DNA of 64,000 nucleotides. It comes from Cytospora piceicola (Eukaryota; Ascomycota; Sordariomycetes; Diaporthales; Cytosporaceae). Positions 24,601 to 37,145 of this stretch are shown here, in pieces (positions within the stretch are counted from its first letter, which is position 1; every line of letters begins with the position of its first letter). The notes beneath the pieces were generated by a model that worked only from the letters and a program-made list of their open reading frames with translations, did not search any database and was not told where the DNA came from. The translations under genes were made by a program, and so were the position numbers. The DNA lies in assembly GCA_023375675.1 (NCBI GenBank), contig JALQBC010000032.1:434001-498000 (forward strand), read 5' to 3'.

Positions 24601-26966
24601 GAGTCTTGAGACCAACAGTTTCTCCACAGGGGCGATCCGTCGAAACGGGTTGGTGGAGCGCCCAGGACGGACGATCGTACAATTTCCGGGGAAGGAGGGG
24701 GTGGACAGAATTCAAATCGCAGCTAGAGCTGCAGGTCAGAGCTGGGAACCAGGTCCGTCTGAGTAATTCTGAACCCTGAAAGGAAAGGTTATCAATTACG
24801 CGATGTGGTTCATCAGCCCGAGACATTCTAATACCCAATCACCGCGGTCTACCATTATAGAAACTGCTGCGAGCCCCTCATCGGGTTTAAGCTTCCTGCT
24901 CGGAGCCTCAGCACCGGTAACAGGACTGACTAGAAATGGAAAGCTCCTCGTCGCCGCCCAAAGTTTGGCTGCTACCTTTTACTGGCCCAATTGGTCGACT
25001 TCCGAAACAAACTCAGGGGCATATCATTGGTATTTTATCAATAATATGCTTGATGGACCGATGGTCCCATCATTCTCCTGCCGTATGTCGCGGATGAGGG
25101 AGGGAACGGACGCCGCCACACCGGTAGCACGTCTGTTCGCCGGTACCTGAAATAGTACGCCTTCCATTGGAGCTCGGCCGCGAGCCCTAAGGCGGATTTT
25201 TCCTACGACGATGCACTTGTCACCAATAGCACCACCTTCTAACGGCGGAAGGGATCCTCGCATGATCTTTGGCCGAGAGATTGGAGATCACATTTCGCCA
25301 TCAGCCTGGCGGCCCCCCCTGATCTACAAATCCTGTTGGTACTGTGCCACTCACAGTCTGGTGATAACGAGCACAAGCGCCTTCACATGCTTCACCAATG
25401 AAAACCACTTTACGCGTAAGGTTCGCGTGCGCCTCCCGTCAGCGCACCCCGCCTCCTTCAGCTCCGTCCTTGCTTGACCTGCCAAATTCAGGATCTAGGG
25501 GACGTTTGTTGGCGGCCGTGCCTGGATTAGATTGACCCATCATACCGTTTCACCTTACACCTGTGGGATTCCCGTTGCCGGCCATCATTTCCGGCGTTGG
25601 ACGGACTCTTACGATTCCCGCGACGGCTTTTGTATGCAGCGGCCGCTTCCTGTCTACTTCCTCGACTTTGTTCAAGCGTTAGTCAATTAGGCTGGACGGC
25701 ATAAAATGATCAACTTGGGCGTTCGATGTCTTGGAGGTGCGACTTTGGAGGCTTGACAGCGTTCCAGGCTGACCTTCGCGATACGAAAGCTTCATACCAG
25801 GATGGCCCCTCCCGCCCTATGAGGCTATCAACTACACGCAGGAAGACCAGCGACCTTCCTCCAACTTACAAGCTCTAGACCATCCAACAGTCTTGCACCA
25901 AGCCCCTCGGCAACCATGTATGTGTGTACTTTTGCTCGCGATTGCACTGACCATGTTCAAGATCAACTGCTGGACGTCACATCGTCACTAAAACCCAATG
26001 CTCATCTAGTGGACGCCAGCATATGTGAGAACTTCCATGGAGTTGTTTGCAGGTCGAATTGCGGTGACGTGTTGCAAGCTGAATCAGACATCTAGTTTAT
26101 GACGCATCTGCACCGCGAGCTGGAGCACCATCCCGGCGTTCCTATCGAAGCCAAGGCATTGGAGTGCCGCTTCTCCAGGTCTGATCTTCGTGGGTGAGGG
26201 ACACGGATCGAACGGTTGTCTCAGCGACCTTCACGATAGGATGCCGAGGCTTGGCACACGCCATCTCTGTTTTGCCCTTTTGGTCTAGCCTTATCATCCA
26301 TGGCTGTCCTCTCCATTATGGACACGGCCTAGGAGGTAAGCCATTTAACGGTCTCGATGCAGCTGGTTTGGTCACGTCCAGCATAATCCAAGATCCGTTC
26401 ATGGACACATCACTGCGATCATGATAACTGACTGCGACATCATCGGCTCGTCTTCAGTGCTGCAGAATCCCAATGATATACTCAGGGGCTCCCGTCATCA
26501 CCAATGATCCGAAATGATCAAACGTGTCGAAGACCGGTGACGCAAAAGGCAGGCTGCCCCCACGGGAGAGATAGGTCGGCTAGGCGTCCATCCCATATTA
26601 CTGCCGTGAGATGTTGACTCTGAGCTAGAGCCATCCTACGGTGCACCGGCAGCTTGGTTTACATGTTCAGTCAAGGATTCGTGGGCAACGTAGGCGTCAC
26701 TGTCTCTGCTGTTGTGCAACTGTACACTTTTGAGATACGACTGGCTGCCTATATCTCTCCCAGATTGTCCCAAATTGTCTTGCAGGACCGTCGGAAGCGC
26801 CGTTTGGGGAAGCGAAGGGGGAGAGCGCGAATGCGGCCGGCTGGCAATGGGTGTTGTCTTCATACGAGCACGATGCTGAAGTGGCCTACAAGTCGTTGGT
26901 GAAATGCTCCTGTCAAAACATTGAAGTCAATGCCTGGATATTTTGTCCAGGTTGGCAGGTCATGTT

Positions 26967-27335
26967 TCACCTTTTCTTGTTGGTCAACTCTAGAGCCCCC
27001 TTCATTACTGGGAGTTCCTCTCCGGACGCAGCATCAACTCCACAATTCGCAAGTACTGGTGTTCCACTGTCCCCGAAGAACAGCCACACCCGTGCCACGG
27101 CCTTTAGTGAAGATTTCCTGGAAGCATGGTGTTCTCGTAGCCAAGTGGTCGGGACTTGTGATCTTGTCTCTACATACTTACACACCCCCGAAATAATCAG
27201 GTCAAATATGTCAAAAGCAAAGCATGTGACTGAGACAAACCCACATTCGAACCAGTTTCCAGGAGCTGAAAGGACCTCAGGAAGGAGGATCCCAGCTCTT
27301 TGGGTCTTGAACGTTTCACGCAGAGGTCGGAACAC
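26967..27335 (-). other. Unassigned 122-codon ORF, possible relic
   Basis: The minus-strand ORF contains a hydrophobic segment (FAFDIFDLIISGV) and a globular-looking C-terminal part with SGTPVLANCG. I find no initiating context, no splice partner, and no family match. It could be an exon of a decayed gene or chance. Listed only because the surrounding 16.8 kb has nothing better. Confidence 0.12.
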
Positions 27336-28451
27336 GTGCTCTCGACGTTGGAGATGTCTTGCTGGCCAAATGGCATTTTCCCCTACTGCCCTAGGTCTTC
27401 ACCACGATGGACTAAATCACGGAGGGAAAAGCGTGAGCCCTGCGGGTGTCAGGAAGCTACGTCTGAGCTGATAGGGTCTGCGGACTGGGGCTGGATCATT
27501 GAACCCCCTGGTTGTACCGGGACGGTCAATGGTTTCAATGAAGTCCCGGGCCCCAGAATGAAGCGTCTAGGTAGGCGGTCATTTTGTCGATTTATTTTTA
27601 TATTTGAACGCATTTTAATTGCACGGCTTGACCCTCTTTCCTAGCCTCAATACAGACACTATGGGCAGCAGTAGTTGTCTGGACAGGTAGAAACCCGAGT
27701 CTTCATGAGATGGGAACTGCTACAATGTAAGTTTTCGGCACATCGATCCAACCTCGTTACTCCTGCGAGGTTGCCCTTCTTTAGCTCCCGGCGAGGGCCT
27801 TTCTTGGGGTTGTCTTCCGCCTCCGGCGTTCAGACAGCTTCTTCAGTGCCGCAGCCAGAAACGTGTCAACCTGGAGTCCAGTCTCTAGGCTTGGAAACTC
27901 TTGCGTTCGATAACCTTCTCCGATGCATTCGGTCAATTGTCGAATTTGATGCTTTGACTTTCCGGAACAAAGACGCATTAGTTGCCCTTCCTAAAACAAC
28001 CAGGGTTTCCAGAAACGCGGCAGTGTGGCAAACCGAACAGTTCTGCTCCTTTGTTCGGTCGCATCCGAAAGCGTCAATTGTTGATTTTCTGCACCTTTAT
28101 CCAGAACTGCACTCCATTGTCGATGTTTCGTGATGCGCCGAAAATGGAAAAGTGCAGCCGGAATGCAAGACCCTAAGTTACTTTCCTTCAACACAGGCTT
28201 GGAGCGATGGCTCAACGGTCGCATCCCTGGGCGTTTAGTAGAGAGACAAAAGACATGGCTATTGTCTACCATCTGCAAAGACCGGGCAAATAACATGTCT
28301 TTTGCGAAGGAGTTTCTTCCCCTGCACAGTTTTGTTTCCTGTCCTTCTCGCTTGTCATATTTTTGTCCGCCGCAAGCAAGAAACACACGAGCACTTGTCT
28401 CGTGAGACTGCGTAAAGACATTGCGACGGCGCATCAAGGTGAGGAGGATTC

Positions 28452-28510
28452 GTAAGATCAAGCAACTCACTCCTAAACGACCTCCATTATCTGAACATCT
28501 CACTTTGCAG
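28452..28510 (+). other. Probable 5' UTR intron of the giant orphan gene
   Basis: GTAAGA at 28452 is followed by a CCTAAAC branch-like site and a TTTGCAG acceptor ending at 28510, 59 bases in all. It lies 32 bases before the preferred ATG at 28543. Confidence 0.45.
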
Positions 28511-28542
28511 CTGTGCCATTGTCGACATTGTTACTGCCCAGA

Positions 28543-31500
28543 ATGGCAGATGACCAACCGTTGAGCCCGCTCGACGATGCGTTCGTTTCAAGCCTTGTAC
28601 GACGGGTTGGGGTTGAAGACTACCTCATCGGTGCCGCTGCCCAGAGGCACTGGAAAGCAGTGCTCGCCCGCTTCCCTGTTGCCCGGTTCGTCGCGGAGAG
28701 GTTCAACCTCGGCGAGTGGGTAGGCGACGAGGACTGGTTCGTCGACCCAGGGATCCAGGAGGTGTTCCGCGGCTATGACTGGAGGCGATATACGGGACAG
28801 GAAAGGCCTACAACCGCTGCGGTTGCTACTCAGGGACAGGTCCAAAACACCGCGGTACAGAACAACCAGGCTGGCGGTCAACCTGCCGTAAACTACCCGT
28901 TGCTGCCCCAGATCACTCCGGCACAGAACAACCAAGCGGGCGGTCAATCTGCGTTTTCTTACCCGTTACTGCCCCAAAACACTCTAGCTCAGAACACTCC
29001 GGTACAGAACAACCAGGCTGGCGGTCAACCTACCGTAAACTACCCGTTGCTGCCCCAGATCACTCCGGCACAGAACAACCAAGCGGGCGGTCAATCTGCG
29101 TTTTCTTACCCGTTACTGCCCCAAAACACTCTAGCTCAGAACACTCCGGTNNNNNNNNNNNNNNNNNNNNNNNNNNNNNNNNNNNNNNNNNNNNNNNNNN
29201 NNNNNNNNNNNNNNNNNNNNNNNNNNNNNNNNNNNNNNNNNNNNNNNNGTACAGAACAACCAGGCTGGCGGTCAACCTACCGTAAACTACCCGTTGCTGC
29301 CCCAGATCACTCCAGCTCAGATCACTCCGGTACAGAACACTCCTGTACAGAACAACCAGGCTAGCGGTCAACCTGCCGTAAACTACCCGTTGCTACCCCA
29401 GATCACTCCGGTACAGAACAACCAAGCGGGCGGTCAATCTGCGTTTTCTTACCCGATGCTGCCCCAGAACACTCCAGCACAAATCACTCCGGCACAGAAC
29501 AGTCAGGCTGGGCGCCAACCTGCCCAGAATGCTCAGACACGGCTTCCAAACACTGCGGCACAGAACAGTCAGGCGGGGCGTCAACCTGCCCTGGCCACTT
29601 ACCCGTTACAGCCCCCTAACACTCGGGGTCAGAACAACCAGTCAGGGCGTCAAACTGCCCAGAATATTCCTACGCCACAGAGCCAGAGTATCCCAACGGG
29701 GAGTCGGAGTGGCCAGAACGCTCCTCCACGACAGAACCCAGTCACGCCTGGCAGGCAGGGGTTGGCACAGCCCGGAGCTGCGGGCCTGACATTACCTACT
29801 CCCCAGACTCAGAACGTCCCAACGGGAAGTCGACCTGGCCAGAATATTCCTCCAAGACAGAACCCAGTCACGCCTGGCAGGCAGGGGCAGGCACAGCTCG
29901 GCGCTGGGGGCCTGGCATTACCTACTCCCCAGACTCAGAACGTCCCAACGGGAAGTCGAACTGGCCAGAATATTCCTCCAAGACAGAACCCAGTCACGCC
30001 TGGCAGACAGGGGCTGGCACAGCCCGGAGCTGCGGGCCTGACACCGGGGCCTGATGTTGCTAATGTCGGTATACCTTGACCTTGATTTGCATGACGAACG
30101 AAGACTGACAATTCCTTTTTAGAGCAATGGGTCACCCAATGTAAACATAACCGCCAACATGCAGGGTAATCCCACAGGGCAACAGACTCAAACCACCGGA
30201 GCCCCGGTCAATGCACAGGGCGCTCTCACAGGTCAACAGCTTCAGGCCGCCATCAACGCCGCCGCCAATGTGCGGAATAATCATAGAGGGCGTCAGCCCC
30301 GACTTCCCGGAGTAATCCCCCCCGTTAGGCAGGGTAATCCAACAGGACAACAGCCTCAAACCGCCAATGGGGTCCCGGTTAACACGCAGGGTGTCCCCGC
30401 AAGAGAAGGGCCCCAGAACAACGGCGATGCATCTGGCGTAAGGCCGGCCAACACACTCGCAGCTCTAGCTGCCATGTCCACTCCGCAATCCCAGCAACGC
30501 CCAGCAGGGCGCCTTCCCTCTCCCCTGTACGACGATCAACTAGATCCGGACAGGCATCTACCGCAGGCGCAGGCCCAGCCCCAACAGCAAGCACCAGCAC
30601 CAGCAGACGATGGGAGCATCCCACCGCCCCTGCAGCCCTCCCCAGAGGACATGGAGCGCCCACACACCTGGAAGGGCCAACGGCTTCCGGCCCTGGGCGT
30701 GCGTCTGACCCACCTCAAAAACTTCCTCTGCGACGAAGACATTGACCGAGACATATCCTGGAAGGAACACATCGATGAGGCTGAGGAATACCTCAACCAT
30801 ATCAAGAGCAACAGGGAGTTCTGGCACATCGGGCTGGAGACGCGCGACATGGTCGACAGGTTGCTGGAGATGGTCGCCGCGCACAGGCTGTTTGAGAAGT
30901 ACCACTACGGGACCTTCATCTCGACCAAGATCATCACCCCGGACATGGTGAACAAGCCCGCCCCGCGCCTCCGCTACGACCCCGACCTCCCCATCGTCCT
31001 GAACGGCAAGGGAAGGCCCGGCTCGCGCAAGGCGCACGAGATCATGCCGGGCGACTTCCCGGACCAGCCGCGGCGCCAGGGCCTCGTCAACAACATGTGG
31101 CTCACGGCGAGGGAGAACCAGGCCGGGCTGACGGGCGAGCTGCGCGCGCAGCACCAGCTGGCGCTCGCGCGGGCCGAGGACGTCTGGTGGCAGCTCGAGC
31201 CAGGCCAGGCGCCGCCCGACGACAACCTCTCCGCCATGGAGAACAAGATGTACGAGGACATCGTGGCGGCCGACTTCGGGCGCGGCATGGACGGCTGGGT
31301 CAACATCTCGCCCGCGGCGGACGGCGGCCCCGGGCTGACGAGGTGGTGCGCAGGGCCGACCTTCCTGCAGGACTGCGCGGGGAGCTTCGCGCGCGAGAGG
31401 GGGGCCCGCCGCGCGGGGCTGCAGGGCGCGCTGCGCCAGTTCCGGAACATGGAGAACCAGCTGGCCTGCACGCCGTGGCGCCGGCTGGTGCTGCCGCCCA

Positions 31501-33648
31501 CGGCCGAGGAGCTGAGGCTGGCGCGCGAGAGCGCCGGGGCGGGCGACGGCCGCAAGTGGCCCCTCATTCCGCTAGAGCACGGCAAGATGCGGAAGACGGA
31601 GGGCAAGGACGACCCGCAGGGGTTCACGGTGGCCATGGCGCAGTTCTGGCGCGACCAGCAGGTGCTCTTGCTCCAGGCGCGGGAGACGGTCACTGGCAAC
31701 TGGGGCGGCAGAGGTGTAGGCGCGGGCCTGGGTGACGCGCCGCACCCTCAGTGGGTGACGCCGCCCGTGTCCATCTGGGGTCCGTATGTCTGGCGGGCTG
31801 TCGATTCGGACACGCAGAACCACCAGGACATGCTGAAGCAGATGAGAGCCGCGAAGAAGTTGTTGGACCGGGACCTCCGGATAGCTCCACGGCAACTCCT
31901 GAGACACATGGATGCCCTGTACAACCTTGGCTACGCGAACCAGGGACTGCACCAAGGCTCTATTGTCTTCCAGGATCCTCAAACAAAGTTCAACGTGGCG
32001 GTGAACCTCCACCCGAGGAGAGACGTTACCGACGGCAACTTCGCCGACCTTGACAAGATGGAGATGTACTGGATCCGGTTCATTCTCAACAACTCCATCA
32101 CCACACTGATGACCGAGCAGCTCGAGCCTCGAACATCGATGTACGTGGTTTTCGCCGAGAGGTTGAACAGTATCTTCAACGACATTTCGGACCCGCTGTT
32201 CCCTTGCAATGGAACCAAGGTCAGTGTCGAAGACCTCCTTGACTACATGCACAAGAAGACAGACGGCCCCGTGAAGAGGGTGAATTTCTATGCCCATGAT
32301 GCTCAGAGGTGGCTTGCACGCCTGGCTGCCCAGGGCCGTTGCCGGTACGAGGACGACTGGAGATGCTACGGCTGGGTGCAACGCCCCGTGCCAGACTGTC
32401 ACCCGGAGAACCTCATCAACTGGCAGGTGACGGACCAGGACGAGAACACCGACCCCAGGGAGTATCCCGAGGACATGGTCTTCGCCCCCCGACTCAAGGA
32501 TCTGCGAACCTGGGGCGACATCATCAACGACGGACAGCCCCCCAACTTCCTCGATGGGAACGTCAACAACTACTTCCAGTGCCTCGCATACCGGTGGGGC
32601 CGGTACATGCACAAGCTTGAGAACCCGGACAATGGTCTCGAAAGAGGATGGAAGACCAAAGCGGCCGAGCCTCACGATAACATGCAGTACATCATCGATG
32701 ACATCGAGATAGAGTACCGCGATCTGGTCGGCTGGAACCAGGTCGATGACAGCTGGGACAACAACCCCCTAGTCTCTCTCGTCAAGCGTACCCTCCCAGA
32801 GAAGACGGCCGACGCAACAGTGTGCCCCGGGGCCTCAATCCAGATTATCCGCGACCACGTCATCAACGAGGCCATGCGGAACGACACCATGCTCTGGCCG
32901 GCGCGCAACGCCTACAGATACAACGACATATACGACGAGAAGGTGCGCCCGCCGCTGTGGGATTGGGCCAAGGTCGAGGTGCGCGGCCCGGTCAAGAAGT
33001 TCTTCGACGTGAACCGGTGGCCGTTGCAGCTGCAGACCGAGGACACGCAGAGGCGGATCAAGAGCGACCAGGACCTCAGCGTGCAGCAGCTGTGGAACCC
33101 TATCACCGAGGACCCGACCCCGTGGAAGCTCTACCGGCCCAAGGCAAGGCCGTATGTGGATGAGAAGGTCAAGTACCGCGAAGGCCACAGGATTTATCCG
33201 ATTGGCGACACGCCGCGCCAGAAGAAGGTTATTGAGAACCAGATGTACGCCACTATAGGCAGAGGTAAGACATCACCACACTCCCACCTTCCCGCGAACG
33301 AAGAACATTTCGTGCTGACTTGATACACTCTTCCCAGCCATGGGCCTCCCTGACACTGCTCAAGCAAGACCCGGCCTGATGAGCAGGCTGTCGGGCTTGT
33401 TCAGGCGAGGAGGCAACGACGACGACGATGACCATGCCCGGCCTGGATCTAGGCTGCCACGGGTGAAGCCAAAGGACATTCCTAAGAGCTATAACCCCCG
33501 GGCCGAGGCAGACAGGAAGAGGAAGGCGGTCGACGATGCTCGGGACGGGGCCACAAAGGTTGCCAGGCTGACGGGGGATCAGCTGCTTGATAATGCCATA
33601 CGTATAGGAGACCCGGGCCCGAGGGGTGGCCTCGTTAATGGCCCGTAG
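28543..33648 (+). CDS. Giant orphan protein with tandem repeats, function unknown
   Basis: Three exons: 28543 to about 30064, 30123-33264, and 33338-33648 (GTAAGA donor, CAG acceptor, phase 1), about 1,650 residues. Residues 1-90 form a compact, aromatic-rich domain (MADDQPLSPLDDAFVSSLVR...). Next come two repeat families rich in Q, N, P and G: a 49-residue unit with NYPLLPQITPAQNNQAGGQ and a 42-residue unit with QNPVTPGRQG. After residue about 650 a large globular part of some 850 residues follows, rich in W, D and R; the third exon carries a basic, nuclear-signal-like stretch (RAEADRKRKAVDDA). No enzyme motif, signal peptide or membrane segment is visible. The part at 30960-31720 is very GC-rich. 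The reading frame is broken only by the 98-N gap, whose stated length is out of frame. The exact exon 1 donor is uncertain (GTCGGT at 30065 keeps phase). I do not recognise the family. Confidence 0.72.
28855..29470 (+). repeat. 147-base in-frame tandem repeat (49 residues per unit)
   Basis: The word GTACAGAACAACCAGGC recurs at 28855 and 29002, exactly 147 bases apart, and again at 29249 after the gap. Each unit has two related halves (PAVNYPLLPQITPAQNN and SAFSYPLLPQN). The first two copies are almost identical, which points to recent unit exchange or expansion. The unit count cannot be read because of the gap. Confidence 0.9.
29151..29248. other. Assembly gap of 98 N inside a coding tandem repeat
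   Basis: Sequence before the gap stops two bases into a new repeat unit and sequence after it begins a unit. The stated gap length shifts the frame by one; a length congruent to 1 modulo 3 would restore it. The true length is unknown. Confidence 0.97.
29690..30045 (+). repeat. 126-base in-frame tandem repeat (42 residues per unit)
   Basis: CAGAACCCAGTCACGCC occurs at 29732, 29858 and 29984, spaced 126 bases. The repeat encodes QNPVTPGRQG-, PTPQTQNVPTGSR- and GQNIPPR-type segments. The copies differ at a few positions. Confidence 0.88.
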
Positions 33649-34878
33649 AACCTTGGGATGATGACTATTGGGGTCAAGTTCCCAGTGGCACAAGGCATTA
33701 GCGGGAGGCTGATGATGGCTGTGAGGGGTGGTGAGTGAGTGTGAAGGGCTCAGCATATATGTATTGTAGGCCGGAATGATGTTCATGATAGACTCTGGCT
33801 TTGTATCTTTTGGACTTCTGTGGTTGGTATTGATTTGCTGAAGTTTGGGTTATTGGCTGGTAGTGTAGCAATTTCAGTGTTTTGATATGTGTCTCCGTCG
33901 TTGCCCTCGAGTGCTCAACTGGTGAAGGTGAGGTAACGCTGGCAGTCAACCGGGCCCAAATACGTTGCAACGATGGATCTTTCGATATTTGCATACCGAC
34001 CAAGATTGCCCGAAAGAATATTGCTGCCCGTGGTCGAGAAAGCAGTCGACATGTGTTCATGTCGGTGTCTGTTGTGGGTCGGAAGCAGGAGGCGTTCGTG
34101 TACAGCTGGAGAATAGCGACCTTGGTTCCACAAATTAGACCTTAGCATCTCCACAGCCAGATCTTATGGTAATCTTGTTAGTCGCATACTTACAGCTGAG
34201 GGAAGCATTCAACGTTGACATGAACTCTTTGCTAAGCCCGGCAAGCGCCGGCAAACCAACCCAGATCCATCCATCTCCTTCAACCTCGTTCGATGACGCC
34301 TTGGCCGTCCAGTACCATCTCTAGATGTCTCCTCACCGTCTCCGATTCTCAGTGGCGTTCGCACGGTCTTAGTCTCCTACCTTCCTGCAAGAACTTGACT
34401 TCCAGACTTGGGGAGGGGCAGACAATATCGTACATCAGATGTCTCAAACCGGGGCGATATTGATATCCGAGATCGCTATGTTCTTCCGATAAATATATAT
34501 TGACCCGCAGGTTTGAGTCCAGAGATAACGGCAACCCCTTGCCGATTATCAGATTCCAACTCTGCCATCGACAGGACGGCCCAGGAATCTGGCACGAATG
34601 AAGCACCGATTGGATAGTGATACATCGTAACGTCGCCATCGATCCTTTGACCCTTGCAGAACGCGACGATCTGCATTCAGATAAGCTGTCTAACTCACTC
34701 TAGTCGCATCAACTGATCCAATCCCCAATAATGGCGTTGAGAGTGACAGCCGTATCTCTTTATTATCTCCAAATCTCCTTCTTTAAGTGAAGATGTCCTG
34801 TCTTGTTCCACTTTCTCCTCATGTCCCTCATCTACCATCCATCCACCGACAAGGCCGGCCCCAGTGAGACTCATCGAC
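33649..34878. other. Intergenic (1.2 kb)
   Basis: The stretch between two plus-strand genes holds the 3' region of the giant orphan gene and the promoter of the transporter. From 34700 onward it is pyrimidine-rich on the plus strand, as expected just upstream of a fungal start codon. No other gene is supported. Confidence 0.5.
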
Positions 34879-36513
34879 ATGTCTGACATCGAAAAGTCCG
34901 ACGTCTCCCCGGTCTCTCATCCCGGTGACACGGAGAAGGCCACCACCTCCATCACCAGGCAGGACGAAAAAGCCGGCACAGTCCTGAAGCACGCAGACCA
35001 CAACGACGCCGACGAGGCGCTCAAGGTCCTCGAGGGCGAGAATGGCGAGGTCATCGAGATCACCCCCGAGGACGAGCGCAAGCTCCTGCGCAAGATTGAC
35101 TGGAATCTGATGCCCCTCCTGTGCCTGGTCTACGGCCTGAACTACCTCGATAAGACGACGGTGTCGTACGCCTCCATAATGGGTCTGAAGAAAGACATCA
35201 ACCTCCATGGACAGCAGTACAGCTGGATCGGCTCCATGTTCTACTTTGGCTATCTCTTTTGGGAATATCCCACCAACCGCCTGCTGCAGCGTCTCCCCCT
35301 GGGGAAGTGGTCCGCCTTCAACGTCATCATGTGGGGGCTGGTGCTCTGCTGCATGGCTGCGACGAAGAACTTCGCCAGCGCCATGACGGTGCGCTTCTTC
35401 CTTGGTGTCTTCGAGGCCGCCGTGACCCCTGGCTTCGCGCTCTTCACCTCCCAGTGGTACACGATGAAGGAACAAGGCGCCCGCACTGGCATCTGGTTCG
35501 CGTTCAACGGATGGGGTCAGATCGTAGGCGGGTTTATCGCGTATGGCATCGCCGTCGGCACGGCGCACCACCCCCTATCCATTGACTCGTGGCAGCTCCT
35601 CTTCCTGGTAATCGGGTTATTCACGGCCTTCATTGGTGTCATTTTCCTGTATGTCATGCCGGACAACCAGCTCAACGCGCGCTTCCTGACGCCGAAGGAG
35701 AGGATCCTGGCCGTTGAGCGTATCCGGGTGAATCAGCAGGGCGTGGGCAACAAGCACTTCAAATATTACCAGTTCAAAGAGGCTCTGACGGACCCTATGG
35801 TCTGGGCGTTTGTCTTCTACAGTCTGGTGGCTGATATTCCCAACGGTGGGATAAGTAACTTCTTCAGCCAGCTGATCGTATCATTTGGATTCTCGAACGA
35901 ACAGTCCTTACTGCTGGGCACACCAGGTGGGGCTGTCGAGGTACGTTGATCATGCTTACCCTCTATACACCTGGTCTGCTTGCTGACACCTCTCCAGGTC
36001 ATCGCCCTCGTATCCTGCGGCATCATAGGCGACCGTGTCGGCAACCGGCTCCTAGTGTGCACCTCGGGGATGGTCCTGGCCATCCTCGGGATGCTCCTCA
36101 TCACGTGCCTCGACAACGACCACAGCGTCGGTCGGCTCATCGGGTACTACCTCACGCAGGCGAGCCCCACGCCGTTCGTGGCCATCCTGTCGCTCATCTC
36201 GACCAACGTGGCCGGCTGGACCAAGAAGACCACGGTCGCGGCCATGTACCTGATCAGCTACTGCGTGGGCAACATCATCGGGCCGCAGATCTTCCGGGAG
36301 CAGGACGCGCCGCAGTACAGAACGGCCGAGATCGTCATCGTGGTGTGCTATGTGGTGAGCTTGTTGGATGTGTGCTTTATCTACTTCTGGTGTCGCTATC
36401 AGAACAAGAAGAAGGCGGAGGCCAGGGCGCAGCCGGGTTATGTCAGGATTGAGGGGCAGGAGTTTTATGACCTGACGGATAGGGAGAATCCCGAGTTTAT
36501 CTACAGTTTGTAG
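34879..36513 (+). CDS. MFS transporter, allantoate permease (Dal5)-like
   Basis: Exons 34879-35940 and 35998-36513 join in phase 0 across a 57-base intron (GTACGT donor, CTGAC branch, CCAG acceptor), giving 525 residues. After a hydrophilic N-terminus of about 75 residues come some 12 membrane segments. The segments RKIDWNLMPLLCLVYGLNYLDK, FLGVFEAAVTPGF and WEYPTNRLLQRLPLGKW are hallmarks of the anion:cation symporter branch of the MFS, which takes up allantoate, nicotinate, pantothenate and similar anions across the plasma membrane. The substrate cannot be decided from the sequence. The ATG at 34879 gives MSDIEKSDVS. The gene appears intact. Confidence 0.92.
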
Positions 36514-37145
36514 ATGGATGGTATATGACTTGGCTATGCTGGCTTATACGAAATGTATTTAAAGTGCCATAATTTCAGACAGGGCAAGTGAGCATGCAAT
36601 TGTATATGAAGGAAGTAATTCGAGTATACAGTACCTAGGTAGTGACCAGCGTGAGTGTGGATAGATACTTCAAGACCCGAACCCTGAACTTGAAAAGACT
36701 TTGGGGGGGGGTATCACTTCAAAGTGAGTACGGATCCGCAATGTGAGGTTATCACCTTCCAGCAGTAATTTGTTTTGCGATGCAATTATCTTGTATCATG
36801 TCAATTCATATATACTTAGTAGACATCAGCCATTCATTATATCGACAGCATCGGCTGGCTTGTGGGAATCGCCACACCTCGATACCTCAAAGCCCATTTC
36901 CCCATGGGGTTTGCGGGGCAGGTACGGGAGCGGCGGGCCTAACGCGTGTTAGTCATTAGTAATATCATCATGTTACATCGCCAATGGTTCGCTCCTCGAG
37001 CTTCAAGTACGGCACAACATTCCTTGAGCTACCTAGCAAGTAGACGACTCAATATCTTCTGTATCCCACGCCAAGAACTCTCACCTGCTTGTTCTCAACT
37101 AAACCCAATATCTCGAAGACCTCGGTAAGCAAGTCCGAGACCACA
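36514..37145. other. Intergenic (0.6 kb)
   Basis: Contains a TACCTAGGTA motif near 36631-36640 and a G9 run near 36703. No coding sequence seen. Confidence 0.5.

Larger units (their letters stand above)
11718..28542. other. 16.8-kb stretch without a recognisable gene
   Basis: Many short overlapping ORFs occur in all frames, but none shows a known motif or a coherent exon series. The base composition is near balanced and not obviously AT-enriched, so it does not look like a strongly RIP-mutated transposon. The part nearest the cyclin is CT-rich on the minus strand (for example 13830-13935), in keeping with a long leader or promoter. Single copies of the TACCTAGGTA-type motif occur near 14974, 19900 and 21014, and simple G or C runs near 21797 and 23307. 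A 122-codon minus-strand ORF at 27335-26967 is the most protein-like candidate but has no support beyond that. Confidence 0.5.

Noticed and set aside
26851..27471. 206-codon plus-strand ORF in the empty stretch
   Set aside because: No recognisable segment or initiating context; overlaps another, equally unsupported ORF on the minus strand. Chance length for this composition.
11718..28542. Idea that the empty stretch is a RIP-mutated retrotransposon
   Set aside because: No strong AT bias, no long terminal repeats noticed, and no reverse transcriptase, integrase or transposase motif seen in any frame.
28513..29364. Reading the pre-gap and post-gap ORFs as two separate genes
   Set aside because: Both encode the same 49-residue repeat; the frame break is due only to the stated gap length.
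31572..32675. 367-codon minus-strand ORF and other long ORFs inside the giant orphan gene
   Set aside because: Antisense shadows of a GC-rich coding exon; compositions are arginine/valine-rich without motifs.
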